From: Microstegium vimineum
Taxonomy: Eukaryota; Streptophyta; Magnoliopsida; Poales; Poaceae
Assembly: GCA_022036555.1 (NCBI GenBank)
Contig: CM039122.1
Coordinates: forward strand, 1,379,881-1,443,880
Length of the DNA stretch: 64,000 bases
Reading direction: 5' to 3'
Under the pieces are notes generated by a model that was not told where the DNA came from, did not search any database, and saw only the letters and a program-made list of their open reading frames with translations. The number at the start of each line of letters is the position of its first letter. Within the stretch, counting starts at the first letter, position 1. Of the stretch, positions 1 through 11,221 are shown in pieces. A program made the translations under genes and the position numbers.

Positions 1-116
1 TCGTCTGACCAAGTTTTTATGTATGGAATGACTTCGTCCTCTCTAAATAAATGTCGATGTTAATTGCATATTATAAGTTTTAGAAAATACGTGTAATATT
101 TATCTTTAAATAAATA

Positions 117-371
117 TCACCGAAATTCGTTCATTTCGACTTTTGTCCCAGAACCTTTAAACATAGCGCCATAAATATTGACATTTGTATTGAATCTTTT
201 TAGATCAAAGACATTTCTATTGAATTTGATCTGATTTGAGATATTGTACGTGTTGGAAAGGAATTGAGAGGGCAATGAAGCCACATACGTACTATATGAA
301 CAGCAAGTGTGGAGCAGGACAAGAGAGAGGATGGTGGCGGACAGCGTAAGCAACGTTAGGACCAACGCCAT
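117..371 (-). CDS. Possible first exon of an unrecognised secreted or membrane protein
   Basis: The minus strand opens with ATG at 371-369 and codes for a strongly hydrophobic N-terminus (MALVLTLLTLSATILSLVLLH), which looks like a signal peptide or signal anchor. About 80 bases in, after codons for CCSY, there is a good donor (GTACGT), so the coding part may be only a short first exon whose gene continues beyond the left edge. The rest of the open frame, to 117, has no recognisable domain. No homologue is recognised and the frame could be chance. Confidence 0.25.
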   Translation of the reverse strand: MALVLTLLTLSATILSLVLLHTCCSYSTYVASLPSQFLSNTYNISNQIKFNRNVFDLKRFNTNVNIYGAMFKGSGTKVEMNEFR

Positions 372-486
372 CAGATTCAGACCTGAAGGCGAGCGAAGCC
401 AGGTACCTTCCAGGAAGCTTCCACGAGCTATAAACCGGCCTATTGGGGAGACCTTTCCTACTTCCTGTGACTCTAATAAATAAATA

Positions 487-748
487 CTCCCTCCATCCCA
501 AATTATAAGTCATTCCAAGAATCTTAGAGAGTCAAAACATCTCAAGTTTGATAAAAAATTATAGACAAAATTATAAAGATTTATAACATCAAATAGGTAT
601 ATACTATGAAAATATAATTGATAACGAATCTAATGATACTTATTTGACATCATAAATATTATTATACTGTTATATAAGTTTGGTCAAACTTGAGAAACTT
701 TGACTCTCTAAAATTCTTGGAATGACTTACAATTTGGGATGGAGGGAG
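487..748. mobile_element. Stowaway-type MITE
   Basis: The element begins CTCCCTCCATCCCAAATT and ends with its inverse complement (AATTTGGGATGGAGGGAG). It is flanked on both sides by TA (485-486 and 749-750), the target duplication of Tc1/mariner-type Stowaway elements. The inverted termini are long: about 50 bases including AAGTCATTCCAAGAAT pair with the other end. It is 262 bp, AT-rich inside and has no coding capacity. Confidence 0.9.
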
Positions 749-1218
749 TATAATTTTAAAATAGTATCATGGTTTAATATACTTAAGTTTAAGTTATTAT
801 CATTTTAAAAATAACTATTTTTTATATTATATAGACATCATTAGATTATTTACGCAATGTATTTTCATAGTAAGTTAATTTGAAACCATAAATTAAATGT
901 AAATATTATATTTGAACCATTTTGACTTACATGTATTATTTTTTTTAGGATACTGTGTGCGCGTGTATATGCATCTTCGATCGAGAGGTGTGGCCCGAAC
1001 GAATATATGGAACCTCTTTCCCTCGGCCCATTTAGCGCCGGAATGAATGGCCCAACACTGGAGTTCACACCACGAAACCCATCCCCACCCTCGTGACGTT
1101 CTGGGTCCGGGTCCGAGTCGGGTCCAGGTCCATGTCCGAGCTAGACTAGACCCGAACTACCAAAACTTACGACTTTGCGCGCGCTGACCTCCGTTCCCGC
1201 GAAGCCGAAACCCCGTGC

Positions 1219-1226
1219 GCGCCAAA
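1219..1226 (+). promoter_or_regulatory. E2F-type site upstream of ATXR5/6 gene
   Basis: GCGCCAAA is a perfect match to the inverse E2F consensus (TTTSSCGC read on the other strand). It lies 183 bp upstream of the ATXR5/6-type start codon. ATXR5 and ATXR6 of Arabidopsis are known S-phase genes under E2F control, so site and gene fit. An 8-base match can occur by chance, and no transcription start is mapped here. Confidence 0.5.
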
Positions 1227-1401
1227 AATCCTCGCCTTCTCCCGCCACCTCCCCACCACTGCTATTTACCCACCTCCTCCCCTTCCGTACCCCACCTACT
1301 CCTCCTCCGCCGACGGCCGACGCGTTCCAATCCACACCTCCACTCCAATCCACCAGGCTCCTCGTCCCACCCGCCCCGCCATCTCGGATCTCGAGTGCGT
1401 C

Positions 1402-2605
1402 ATGGTCGCCGCCGCCGCGGGCCAGCTCCGTCGCCGGACCCGCGCGCGGACGCCGCCACGGCCCAAACCTGAGTCTACCTCCGCCGCCGACGACGACGAC
1501 GTGAGGTGCGAGGCGTGCGGGTCCGGGGAGGCGGCCGCGGAGCTGATGCTGTGCGACGGGTGCGACCGCGGGTTCCACATCTTCTGCCTCCGCCCCATCC
1601 TCCCGCGCGTCCCCGCCGGCGACTGGTACTGCCCCTCCTGCTGCGCCGCCCCGGCCTCCTCCAAATCCAAATCCGCCGCCGCTGCTGCTCACACCGTCGT
1701 CGCCAAGAAGCCTAAGCGTGAGTTCCCGCACTTTCCTTACGATTTCAGTTGCAATTCCAACTAGCCATTTGCGCCTCTCCTCTGAACCTCCGGCGATTTA
1801 TTTACCCCCCGCAGAGTTCCCGCTTGTCCAGACGAAGATCGTGGATTTCTTCAAGATCCAGCGAAGCCCAACACTAGCGTCATCACCAACCACATCAGAG
1901 CAGAAGAAGCGCAAGCGGAAGTCCGGTGGCACACTCGTAGCAACAAAGAAGAGTCGGAGGCTACTCCCCTTCATCCCAAGCCCAGACCCAACACAACGTC
2001 TCCGTCAAATGGCGTCACTAGCAACAGCGCTGACAGCAACAGGAGCCTCATTCAGCAACTCGTTAACCTACCAGCCCAACATGGCGCCGAGATCCGCGAA
2101 CTCCCCGTCTCTGGAATCCGGAGGGATGCAGGTGCTATCCCGAGACGACGCAGAGACGCTGTCCAAGTGCAAGGAGATGATGTCGCTTGGTGAATGGCCA
2201 CCTCTGACGGTAGCCTACGACGCCGTGGAAGGGTTCACGGTGGAGGCGGACAGGTGTATCCGTGACCTCACCATCATAACCGAGTACGTCGGCGACGTCG
2301 ACTTCCTCCGGAACCGGGAGCATGACGACGGCGACAGCATGATGACGCTGTTGTCGGCGGCGGATCCCAAGCGGAGCCTCGTCATCTGCCCTGATCGACG
2401 CAGTAACATTGCTCGGTTCATTAATGGGATTAATAACCATACGCCGGAAGGGAGGAGGAAGCAGAACGTCAAGTGCGTCAGGTTTGATGTTGATGGTGAG
2501 TGCCGCGTGCTGCTTGTGGCTAATAGGGATATCGCCAAGGGGGAGAGGCTCTATTACGATTACAATGGATCGGAGCACGAGTACCCCACGCACCATTTCG
2601 TCTGA
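1402..2605 (+). CDS. ATXR6: ATXR5/6-type histone H3K27 monomethyltransferase
   Basis: There are two coding exons, 1402-1717 and 1815-2605, joined across a small GT-AG intron inside a codon; the protein is 368 aa, close to Arabidopsis ATXR6. Residues 36-85 form a PHD finger (CEACGS..LCDGCDRGFHIFC..WYCPSC), which in this family reads the unmodified H3 tail. Residues 111-118, QTKIVDFF, are a perfect PIP box (QxxIxxFF) for PCNA binding. The C-terminal ~140 residues are the SET domain, with RFINGINNH as the cofactor and pseudoknot region and YYDYNG near the end; there is no post-SET cysteine cluster, as in the family. Arabidopsis members deposit H3K27me1 at replication forks to keep heterochromatin silent and prevent re-replication. 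The frame is intact and splice sites are good. Whether it is the ATXR5 or the ATXR6 orthologue needs a tree; the shortness and lack of a long N-terminus favour ATXR6. Confidence 0.93.
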
Positions 2606-2825
2606 TGTGATGTGATGTGGCCACAACACCAAGTTCGGTGACGGTGAGGCGATCGGAGTCCGCCGCCATTGCACAGCTCCAGCTCTGAATCTCTGATCTG
2701 ACTGCCAAAATTGGAGCTTCGAATTGGCCGCTGGTGAAGGAATTGTAACGTTAGTCAGAGGTTCCTGCTGTTGTACAATGTTGTGGATGGTTTTTTTTTT
2801 GGATGAACCTGCATCAGTCAGTGTT

Positions 2826-3600
2826 TTGGGCTAGTTTGAATTAGCTAGCGCTAGTTAATAGTTGAAGGTATAATTAGTCTTCTAAATTAGCTGATGTTAG
2901 CTTGTTACTACTTGGCTAACAAGTAGCTAAGACTTAGCTCATCTGTCATTCCCTTGTTTGGATGGATTAAAGCTAATATTAGCTGGACTGCTTGCAATTA
3001 CCTCTGCATCAGTCAGGAGACCTTATAAAGGCAATGGCGGCCAACAAGTTCACCATCTCATACCTTGTTTCATGAGTCTGTTTCCACTTTCCAGTGTTCT
3101 TTTATTTTTAAGTTTTTTTTTAGTTCCAAATCCAATACGACAGTAAAGGAGAAGCGAAAAACATATTGGCCCTGCAGTCACATGGTGATGTGTTTTGGAT
3201 ATCGATGTCTCTTAGTCTTGTTGCGTCAGCTTGGAAGTTGAAACTGTATAGGCAGATTTATAAGTCGAGCTAAAAATGAGCTGGAGTTAGCTAGCTAGTT
3301 GGCTAACAATTAGTTGACGACCTGCTAAAAAAACTAGCACATCCATTAATCCCTTGTTTGGCTGGGTTTAGAGCTAAAATTAGCCGTCTAACAATAAGCC
3401 ATTTGCATATAATCAGGCCTTATGAAAGCAATGGTAAATGCCAGCAAGTTTGCCAGCTCATACCTTGTTTCATCTATTTCTATTGTTCTTGTGCTTCCAA
3501 ATCCAAATGAACAGTCAAGGTAAAGAGGAACGAAATACTACCCCTGCAGTCACATACAGGAGATGCGTTTCGGACACCAATCAATGTCTCCAAAACATGT
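2826..3600. repeat. Degenerate tandem duplication downstream of ATXR5/6 gene
   Basis: Two related segments of roughly 350-390 bp follow one another. The first starts near 2830 and the second near 3265. Shared blocks in the same order include GGCTAACAA, CCCTTGTTTGG, CTCATACCTTGTTTCAT, CCAAATCCAA and CCCTGCAGTCACAT. The copies are well diverged, with indels. The CCCTTGTTTGG and AGCTAA-rich parts resemble MITE termini common in grass intergenic DNA, so this may be a duplicated transposon-derived tract next to, or inside, the ATXR5/6 3' UTR. Confidence 0.6.
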
Positions 3601-4198
3601 TTTTGCTGTACATGTTATGTTTACAGACATGGTAAAAATGCACATTCGTAAAACTACTTTTCCCAGACTGTAATTTGTAATAAGTCTGAAGCTACTGACT
3701 GCACTTTATGCGTCAATAGTCTTGTTGCACCAGCTTGGGACTAGTGTCAACTGAAGCTCCACATTAGCAGGTTGATACGTACTGTGAATGTACAGTAACC
3801 AAAACTACCTTTGATGTAAGAAACAGACTATCAACGAAGGAACGTAACTTTCCACTCTTGCATAATAACAACGCAACAATTGACAGATGAAGTAATCATG
3901 ATTCATCAGCATAACAGCACAATCAAGGTAGCCGGAAAATAATACAAACAAAATAACGCCAACAAAGGTTCAAACGAGTACCCAAAGCAACCATTCAATA
4001 CTACATGAGTTACATTCTGGAGTCGCTTCATACTGAAATGGGAAATGATAAGCTAACTCGACAAGTCAACACGAGCTAACGCGCATAGTACACAAGTTTG
4101 CTGCTGGCTAACAGTACCAACTTTAACATAACATCACTTGCACGTTCATCTGATCTGATGCGGGAGGCTTGATGCTTGAACAAAGGCATGGAATGCTT

Positions 4199-6626
4199 CT
4201 AGTCCCTCTCGTCCCTCCCAGGTGAGCGGCTACACAATGCAAACAAGTCATTACTCACTGGCCGCAACATGCAAAGATATGAGATGACACCGACGGGTAT
4301 TACTAACCTGGGGGACCTTTCATAACCAGGGCTGGCTTCCTGGCGCTCACGACGAGGACTTGCTTCCCGGCGCTCACGGCGAGGGCTTGCTTCCCGGCGC
4401 TCACGATCATAGTCAGGGCTGCGTCCTCCCCTGCTACCATTGATTGGGCTTACTCCACGGCCATTATCGAGGCTTTGTCCTCCCCTGCCATTATTGGGGC
4501 TGCGTCCTCCCCTGCCATTATTGGGGCTGCGTCCTCCCCTGTCATTATTGGGGCTGCGTCCTCCCCTACCATAGTCCGGGCTCCCCCTCTCCTTGCTTCT
4601 TCCATAGTCTGGGCTACCTCTCTCCCGCCCTCTGCCGTAAGGACTAGGAGAGCGCCTTCTACCTGGGGATCTTTCGCGACCTCTCCTGTCTGGGCTGTAT
4701 CCGTTCCCTCTTTCACCTTTTTCATCGTCATCACGAAGTGCATACTCAACTGAGATGACCCTGTCCATGAAATGGCTGCCACAAGAATGCCAGATTCAAT
4801 CAAGGTGTAACATACACACATTCAACTAAAGATGGTCCAGCAAAACTATGAATAAAATATCATGGCTCAAATATTCTGCATAAGTAAAAGACAAGAATGA
4901 CAAGCATGAACTAGTACCTTCCATTAGTACCCTCCAATGCTTTAGTAGCATCCTCCTGTACTTCAAACTGGACAAAGGCAAAGTTCTTTTTGATTCTTAC
5001 ATTTGCGACCCTGCCAAATTTATCAAAGTGCCTCTCCAGATCTCGAATTCTTGTGTTAATTGGATCAAAGTTGATAACAAACAGGGTTTTGGTCGGTCTT
5101 GCATTGGTTGGAGATCTTTTTGAGACGCCTTTTCGACCAGCAGTGCGATCCTCCTGAAAAATAATGGACATGATAATTCAGTAAAACAAGACTAAATTCT
5201 CAAGTGCTAATGGGACAATACTCTTTTCCACATCTGCTCACCTTTGTCCACTCGACTCTGATTCTCCTTCCTTTTCTGCCAAAATCGACTCCATCAAGTC
5301 TATGGATAGCATCTTCAGCATCACGTTCATCTTCCATGTACACAAATGCAAACCCTTCATGTTGAACACAAGGTAAAAGGAGAAGTGACTGGTTGTTCAA
5401 AGAAATTGCAGTATGGTCAAAGATGTAAACGGAAAAGGCAACACGATGAATCATGATGCAGTCTCTGCTGGAAACTTTTCTAAGATCACCTCGCAAATCT
5501 ACAGTCTGATACACTAGAATTAACAGGAACAGACCTTGTGTATGTTGAACTAAATGATGTCAGAGTAGTAGAGTACAACAATCCAAACATTCGTGGTACA
5601 TCAAAGAATTGGTGGTGCAACCTCCACTTCTCTCCACTCTCCAGCCGGCCATGAGATTGGCATGGTTGGATTGGCGAGGAAATGGTGATGAGGCGGGGGA
5701 GGAGGATGCAATGTTGATCGTAAAAGTAAGACATCGGTCACGAGGTGGTCGTTTCCATGTGAACAGATGCCATGGTGGACTGTGAACTCCTGGAGATGGA
5801 CAAGGCATGAGGTGGGGCTCAGGCAGAGGCAGTAAAGGTAGAGCCAGTCCATCAACCAGGAAGAGCACATATGCTCCATGATATTCCTGCGGCAAAGAAA
5901 TAATTGAGTACTGGACCTAAATTTTAAGAAAGAACTTCTTTTTTCTTCTTCTAAATTTATCCTGATACACACTTGTCCAATGACTTATTATAACAGTAAA
6001 ACATAATCATAATCTGATTTTTCTGAAACTCCTCGGGCTTCACAACGGATGAAGTAACAACTTGGCCTTTTGCAGTTCCTGCACCAGGCATGGCTGAAGG
6101 AAGATCAACAATCTCTGCCACATCATGATAGCAGTTTCCATATGAAGATCACATTCTTACAGGAGTCATGTGAAGATCATGTATTTGTGATTAAACCAAT
6201 ATTGTAAATCAAATGGTAAGAATCAAAATCTAAACAAAGGCATTGTTCTGTTTTTCGATGGCTAAATAATTGAAAATTTAAATCAAACGCAAATCCAGCA
6301 GCACTGTCTTAAGAATACATATTCAGTAATGCTTTAGTATCTAAATTGAAGAAACAAAATGGTTCAAATCTGCAGTTGCTGACACCAGATGTAATTCACT
6401 TAATGAAATAAAGCAATGCCTTTGACCAAAAACAACATATAGCTGCAGCAGCAACTATTGTTTTGCTAACATAGATAGAAAAAATTGAGGACATAACAAC
6501 GAACAGAATAACAGACTAACCTGTCTTCAGATCCACTCGTTCCACCCTTCCATACTTCCCGAAAAGGCGCTCAACCTCTGAGATGCGAACATCATAGTCA
6601 AGGTTCCCACAAAAAATCGGCCTCAT
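4199..6626 (-). CDS. RS31: RS31/RS40-type SR splicing factor (two RRMs, RS-like tail)
   Basis: Five coding exons on the minus strand: 6626-6521, 5354-5242, 5153-4918, 4775-4308 and 4229-4199 (317 aa). It starts MRPIFCGNLDYD, the N-terminus of the plant RS subfamily. RRM1 (residues 1-73) ends in GRKGRRIRVEWTK. RRM2 starts near residue 90 with TKTLFVINFDP and carries NFAFVQFE and MDRVISVEYAL. The tail is rich in Arg, Ser and Gly, with a short tandem repeat around GGRSPNN and repeats of RREASPR, ending SPGRDERD. RS proteins act in the nucleus in splice-site selection. All exons are in phase with canonical donors and acceptors. The 1.2-kb intron 6520-5355 sits where Arabidopsis RS31 has its light- and stress-regulated alternatively spliced intron. 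An upstream 5' UTR intron is suggested by an acceptor near 6648 and donors near 7520-7550. Confidence 0.92.
5355..6520 (-). promoter_or_regulatory. Long intron of RS31-type gene, probable alternative-splicing region
   Basis: This intron separates the first 35 codons of RRM1 from the rest of the domain. It is by far the longest coding-region intron in the gene. Several open stretches lie on the minus strand between about 5486 and 5972. Retaining any of it would insert stop codons in RRM1. In Arabidopsis RS genes the intron at this position produces cassette exons with stops, used for autoregulation. That role here is inferred from position and size only. Confidence 0.4.
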
Positions 6627-7694
6627 ATTTACTTATCTTCCCTAAATCTGCACAGAAGTAATGAAAACCATTAGTTCAGGAATACATCATTTAACCAAAA
6701 GGGTCCCTAATAGATGACATCAGATTATGCTTGCAGTCAATCCTCCCTCCCCACACCCCCAAAACCCAAATAAACAGACAAATCGCTACCAAATTTACTA
6801 AAGATCAGCACATTTGCGCTTCGTTTATAGGATACAAGATATGCTGCCTGTCTGAACACTAATAAGGTGTCCTGTTAACTGGTCAACGCTAGTACACAGT
6901 ATATATCTGTCTGAGCAAACAAACATTAAAACTTGCAATGTGTTTTGAGAACATTAACCATTACAACTCAATTTTTCACATATTCTGCGTTCTTTTAGAA
7001 AATATAAAGGTTCCCCTGCTTTATTTATTTGCATAAAGCGCAAAAAACACATATTCTGCATTGAGTTACAGACTATTTTTCAAATGGGAGCAAAGGAAAC
7101 TGAGCGCAACCTTCTATATACACAGTAGCAACACAAGTGAGCAGAATTGCAGAAACCAATGGATACTGGAAGATAAGGGGGGCGGACCCATGGTGTACAC
7201 ATGTTCACCGAATAACTTTGGCAAAAACATTTCGAAGATACTAAGCATAATCCACGAGTACACTCGTAAATAGATCAGATCCGAACACAAACATCCAAAT
7301 AGCTTAGGTTAGGGTTCGGACAGGAGCGGCCCGGCAAAGGGCATCGGCGCAAGCACGTGTAAACCCAATATTTTTTGCAGAGAAAATGGAATATAGTAAG
7401 CGTGGTACATGCCGACGCTTTGTTAGTAACTAGATTCAGATCCGAATACAAATACCGAGATAGGGTTCGGGCGCCCCGCTCGGTTTCGCGTAGCAGGAAG
7501 GGGCGAGAAGGGGTGCGCAGACCTGGTGGGTGCTCGTCGCCGGCGAAGACCTGGAGAAGGGACCGGCGAAGACCAGGGCACCAGGAGAAGGGCGGCGGCG
7601 GCGGTGGGTCGCCCAGTCGTCGCCGAGAGCGAGAGAAAGAGGGCAACGGGGTGAACGGATGAAGAAAAGGCAGGGTTGATTGAACAGACAGACC

Positions 7695-7726
7695 CTATAA
7701 ATTTGGCTGGGCCTGGAGTGGGCCGG
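7695..7726 (-). promoter_or_regulatory. Probable core promoter of RS31-type gene
   Basis: On the minus strand a TATA-like ATTTATAG (7702-7695) is preceded by two TGGGCC/GGCCCA site II-type boxes (about 7708-7724). This faces the RS31 gene, whose coding start is about 1 kb downstream behind a likely 5' UTR intron. Site II boxes are common in plant housekeeping and cell-proliferation promoters. The transcription start, near 7665, is inferred. Confidence 0.4.
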
Positions 7727-8160
7727 ATTTTGTATCCCGACACTCCGACAGCGTGTCTAGGCCCAGACGCCCAGTTGTTTTACATTTTCTGCTAAAAAAA
7801 GTTGTTTTAAAACATTTTGTCTATAGATTATATATTCTTAAAACGAAAAAAAACAGATTGTCTTGTTAAACCTAATATTGGTAGCATAATAATAAGCATA
7901 TACATGTGCCGGTTAAATACTAATTGTGTTTTTATTTTAAAATAGAAACAATACTATTTTTGTTTTAATAGTAATAGCTTGAACAATGTACTAGAAAGTC
8001 CAATTATAATTTAGAATGGATGGAGTGTTGTTTTATTTATTGTTTGGCCAAATAATCGTGTAATTGGAAAAGCAACGAAAGGGATAAGGTGATATGATGT
8101 TGTTCCCTCGTTTTTAGTCCCGTTGACTTTTGTAGTACATGAAATTTGCTATGTACTGTA

Positions 8161-8295
8161 TTTTTTTTTTTGAATTAAGGAGTCTTTTCTCCTTATTCCC
8201 GTGCACAGTGCATGGAAATACCGCGGTCATCGGGCAACGAACCCGGGGTGCCCAGGGCCTTTGGCTCCTTGCGCTAGCCACCAACAGCTGCCGCT
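8161..8295 (-). mobile_element. SINE-like retroposon fragment
   Basis: Read on the minus strand, a tRNA-like head with TAGCGCAAGG (near the Pol III A box) and GGTTCGTTGCC (near the B box, one mismatch), spaced about 34 bases, is followed by a 3' end in a run of 11 A. This layout is that of tRNA-derived plant SINEs. I could not find a convincing target duplication, so the 5' limit is approximate. Confidence 0.45.
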
Positions 8296-9254
8296 CGCTG
8301 CAAACCGATTTCATTACGATAGCAACATCAACGAAATTACAAAGGTTGTTTCGCATCGTCCCCGCAATACCCAGCACCATAGAAAGCATCCCGGAAACTG
8401 ATCAGTGATCATCCTGGGATCAAACATCCAATTCTTTTATCCTGGGATCCACGGTTTGTTCAGTACCCCTGAAAAATCAGGTGTTGTTTTGTTAAAATGG
8501 AAAAACTGACAACAAACATTTTGAGTTGTGAACAATATCTACAAATTTGGGATGTGTTAGTTTCACCTTTGCGATTTGTTTCTTAAGTCTAGGTACCTTT
8601 AATTCTTTATTGGTAGTTGGTCGAGTGAAGTGAACCAATATGTACAAATTTGACAATCTATTTTTGCCTCAGGCTTAGTGCTGAAGTCCTGACAATCTAT
8701 TTGACAAACTTTTCTTTCTATTATTCTAGAAAAAATAAAGAATTGACATGAACTTTAGCTAAAAAGATTATCTACTATAATAGAAAATCTTCACTGGGAA
8801 ATAGCAGAAGTTCTTGCCTAACTTTGGTATGCCAGCCAAAAAGCAGAGTAGAGAGAATCAGTTGCTTCCAGTGACTCTGTCTGCACTCTGTAGCCCATAT
8901 TCACATGTTATTCTTCTGACTGTAAACTACAACCTATTCTCGCATATGTGAAGAAGTATACTAATCCCCATTTCCTCATGGTTCATGCGTCTTTCAGGTG
9001 CACACGAGTTGGTGTCACAATTCTATAACATGAAAGGTATTATATCGACCTTAAAAAAAAAAGGTATTATGTCAGTCTGTTTTTGCTTTTCACTTTTACG
9101 CTTTGGTATTCTACATCAGAATTTTATGTTCCTCACTTGTTAAGTAAGACTTATGTTTGTTGAATTAAGCAGAGACCACAAGCAACATTTCCGGTGTGCA
9201 GCAATACTGAGAGCAACTAAGAGATCTCCCGAAGAAAATTTGGCTTGAAATCTG

Positions 9255-10040
9255 TTTTTTTTTGCGACGAAAGAAAAATTATATTATATAATAGCTGGGT
9301 ACATCAACATATTACAAGCACTCTAGATTGATATATCCAGAAACTGATTTTCATCTAAAATATACCTACGTCGTGAAAAACTTTAAATCTCAAAACTAAA
9401 CATTTTTGACTCTTCGTATAGATGACCGCACAGACAAATACTCGACACCAGCAATAGCGGCAAGTCTGAGAACAGATGCCCAACGGACGACCAACATTCC
9501 TGTAGGTGGAATTGGTGATCTTTTTCTTCTTGTTGGTGTTTTCCTTCTTCTTTCTGCCACTGAAGAATGAGGAAGACTGATATGAATGATATTCTCCCTA
9601 ATCTTTCATTGTGGACAGATCTAACCACAACAAAACGAAGAAAAGACCGGAGAAAATTATTCCATGGCGGCGACATCATCTCCGCCTTGATGCCGCCGTC
9701 CCGAAACAAAGATCTCCATGTCGTCATGTCGATGAAGATGGTGACGCCGAAGATCTCACCCTCGTCTTCAACGAAGCCGCCATGGAAAAACGATTCCACC
9801 CTTCTCCTTCACTATTGTCGGAGAAGAGGAAAAGGAGGAGATAAAACTCCAATACTAAGAACTTTGGCATTGAGAAACCCTAACCCTAAAGATTCGATCT
9901 ACTGGAGAAACCTATTAAAAACAATGGATCCCGCTCCCTTCGACTCCCGACGAGATGCCGGAGGGGGACCAACAGCGACAACGGAGGGCGTGCGGCCTCA
10001 CGGCTTTTCTGAGTTGTCGGCCAAGACTCCACACCGTTGC
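9255..10040 (-). mobile_element. Non-LTR retroposon copy, 786 bp, with 13-bp target duplication
   Basis: The 13-base sequence GGCTTGAAATCTG occurs at 9242-9254 and again at 10041-10053, exactly bounding this segment. On the minus strand the 3' end is TTTCTTTCGTCGC followed directly by a poly(A) run that abuts the left repeat. A long variable target duplication plus poly(A) is the mark of target-primed reverse transcription. The interior has an open stretch on the minus strand (9799-9383) without a recognised domain and no reverse transcriptase, so it is non-autonomous or 5'-truncated. Confidence 0.75.
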
Positions 10041-10661
10041 GGCTTGAAATCTGGCTAAGACGGGAAATTCAGGCCCTTACTCGAGTAAGCTGTTGTTACC
10101 TATTAGCAGTACAGTCATTCCATAGGTTACAAGAATCCTGAGCGCTTTTAACTACTGAGGTAGGTGACCTAGTTTTTTGTAAGGATATATAGTTTAAGCA
10201 TCCATTGGGTTCTGTGTTTATGCAAGGATATTTGGATTTCTCTTGTTTTACTCTTGTTAAATATTCCTCGTATTTACTAGATTTTTAAGTGGTATCAGAT
10301 GGAAAATTGATATTTGGAATTTTGGATATGAATTTGGACTCTAAAAAATAATGTGCAGTTAGGGCTTTTATTTCACTGTTAATGACTCCTGGAGGATCAT
10401 GATCAAGGGAGAGGAGGAGACACTCGGATGGTAGTACTTATTTGTGGCCAAATCACAGTAGAGAAGCAATATATGTTGTATTCTTCAATAATTATGTAAT
10501 TTTGACGTTGTTATATGGTGATTAGAAGATAGTGTCCTTTTTTCTTATTTTAATAAAGGTGAATAGCCTTGGTGTTGTTTAATGGCAATACATATAGGAT
10601 TTTTTTTCCCATGTTGATTGCCCACTGGACCGACTGACGTATAGCAATGTTGAGTTTTGCA

Positions 10662-10775
10662 GGATGAGAACGTTGAAGTGAAGAAGCTTGAAAAAGAGCA
10701 CGCATCAAGGACGACTTCACCAGAGAAGAGTACTTGTTGAAGCTGGGGAACACAACAGCTGGGGAACTTGTTGAA
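10662..10775 (+). pseudogene. Possible degraded coding fragment of unknown gene
   Basis: After a good acceptor (TTTTGCAG) the plus strand opens with codons for DENVEVKKLEKEHAS, which stop at 10738. A second frame carries IKDDFTREEYLLKLGNT. The two together look like one charged, helix-rich exon broken by a frameshift, followed by a run of A. I do not recognise the family and see no further exons upstream. Confidence 0.25.
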
Positions 10776-11145
10776 TTACCAAAAAAAAAAATCTAAGGGC
10801 ATGCCTTTGGATTTGAAGCTGTTGAAAAACAGCAAAACACTAGTATTACAGTGCACAGTTACTACACTCTCAAAATGCAGTTTAAAAAACACACATTCAG
10901 AAAGAAAAAAAAAGCTTCTAAGGCTCGACAACTAATTCCATGCCTAATAACTGAGCCCATGATCAGGGAAGGAGAAGCTTGAGAGCCGGCTAACCGCCCA
11001 TCGCAGCCCGCAGGGCCGCAGCTGTTTCGTCTGGGCCCGAACATGAAGGCCCATGTACTTCTTCTCCATGTCTCGGTAGCCCACGAGAACTCAGCGGCAG
11101 AGCGCTTGCGAACGCGTTCGTTCGGTCTGAGCTTTTAGCGCTTTA

Positions 11146-11197
11146 GTACCACCTCGCCAGCTGAAGGCAGACGCGCCGCGAGCTTCTGCTATAAGAT
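11146..11197 (+). promoter_or_regulatory. U1 snRNA gene promoter: upstream sequence element and TATA box
   Basis: GTACCACCTCG at 11146-11156 matches the plant snRNA upstream sequence element RTCCCACATCG at 9 of 11 positions. TATAAG starts at 11190, 32 bases before the RNA start. The gap between the two elements is 33 bases. In plants this spacing specifies RNA polymerase II, while Pol III genes such as U6 have a gap about 10 bases shorter, so the layout fits U1. Confidence 0.8.
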
Positions 11198-11221
11198 GAG
11201 CGTCCCGTGCTCCTTGGCTCC

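Noticed and set aside
1141..1731. 196-codon minus-strand frame opposite the ATXR5/6 first exon
   Set aside because: Gly/Arg/Ala-rich shadow of a GC-rich coding exon; the PHD finger on the plus strand explains the openness.
2135..2674. 179-codon minus-strand frame opposite the SET exon
   Set aside because: Antisense shadow of the SET domain coding sequence without any family resemblance.
4440..4600. Minisatellite of unknown nature
   Set aside because: It is in frame with, and explained by, the repeated GGRSPNN segment of the RS31-type tail.
7275..7743. Arg/Pro-rich frames on both strands
   Set aside because: GC-rich 5' leader of the RS31-type gene; no conserved protein.
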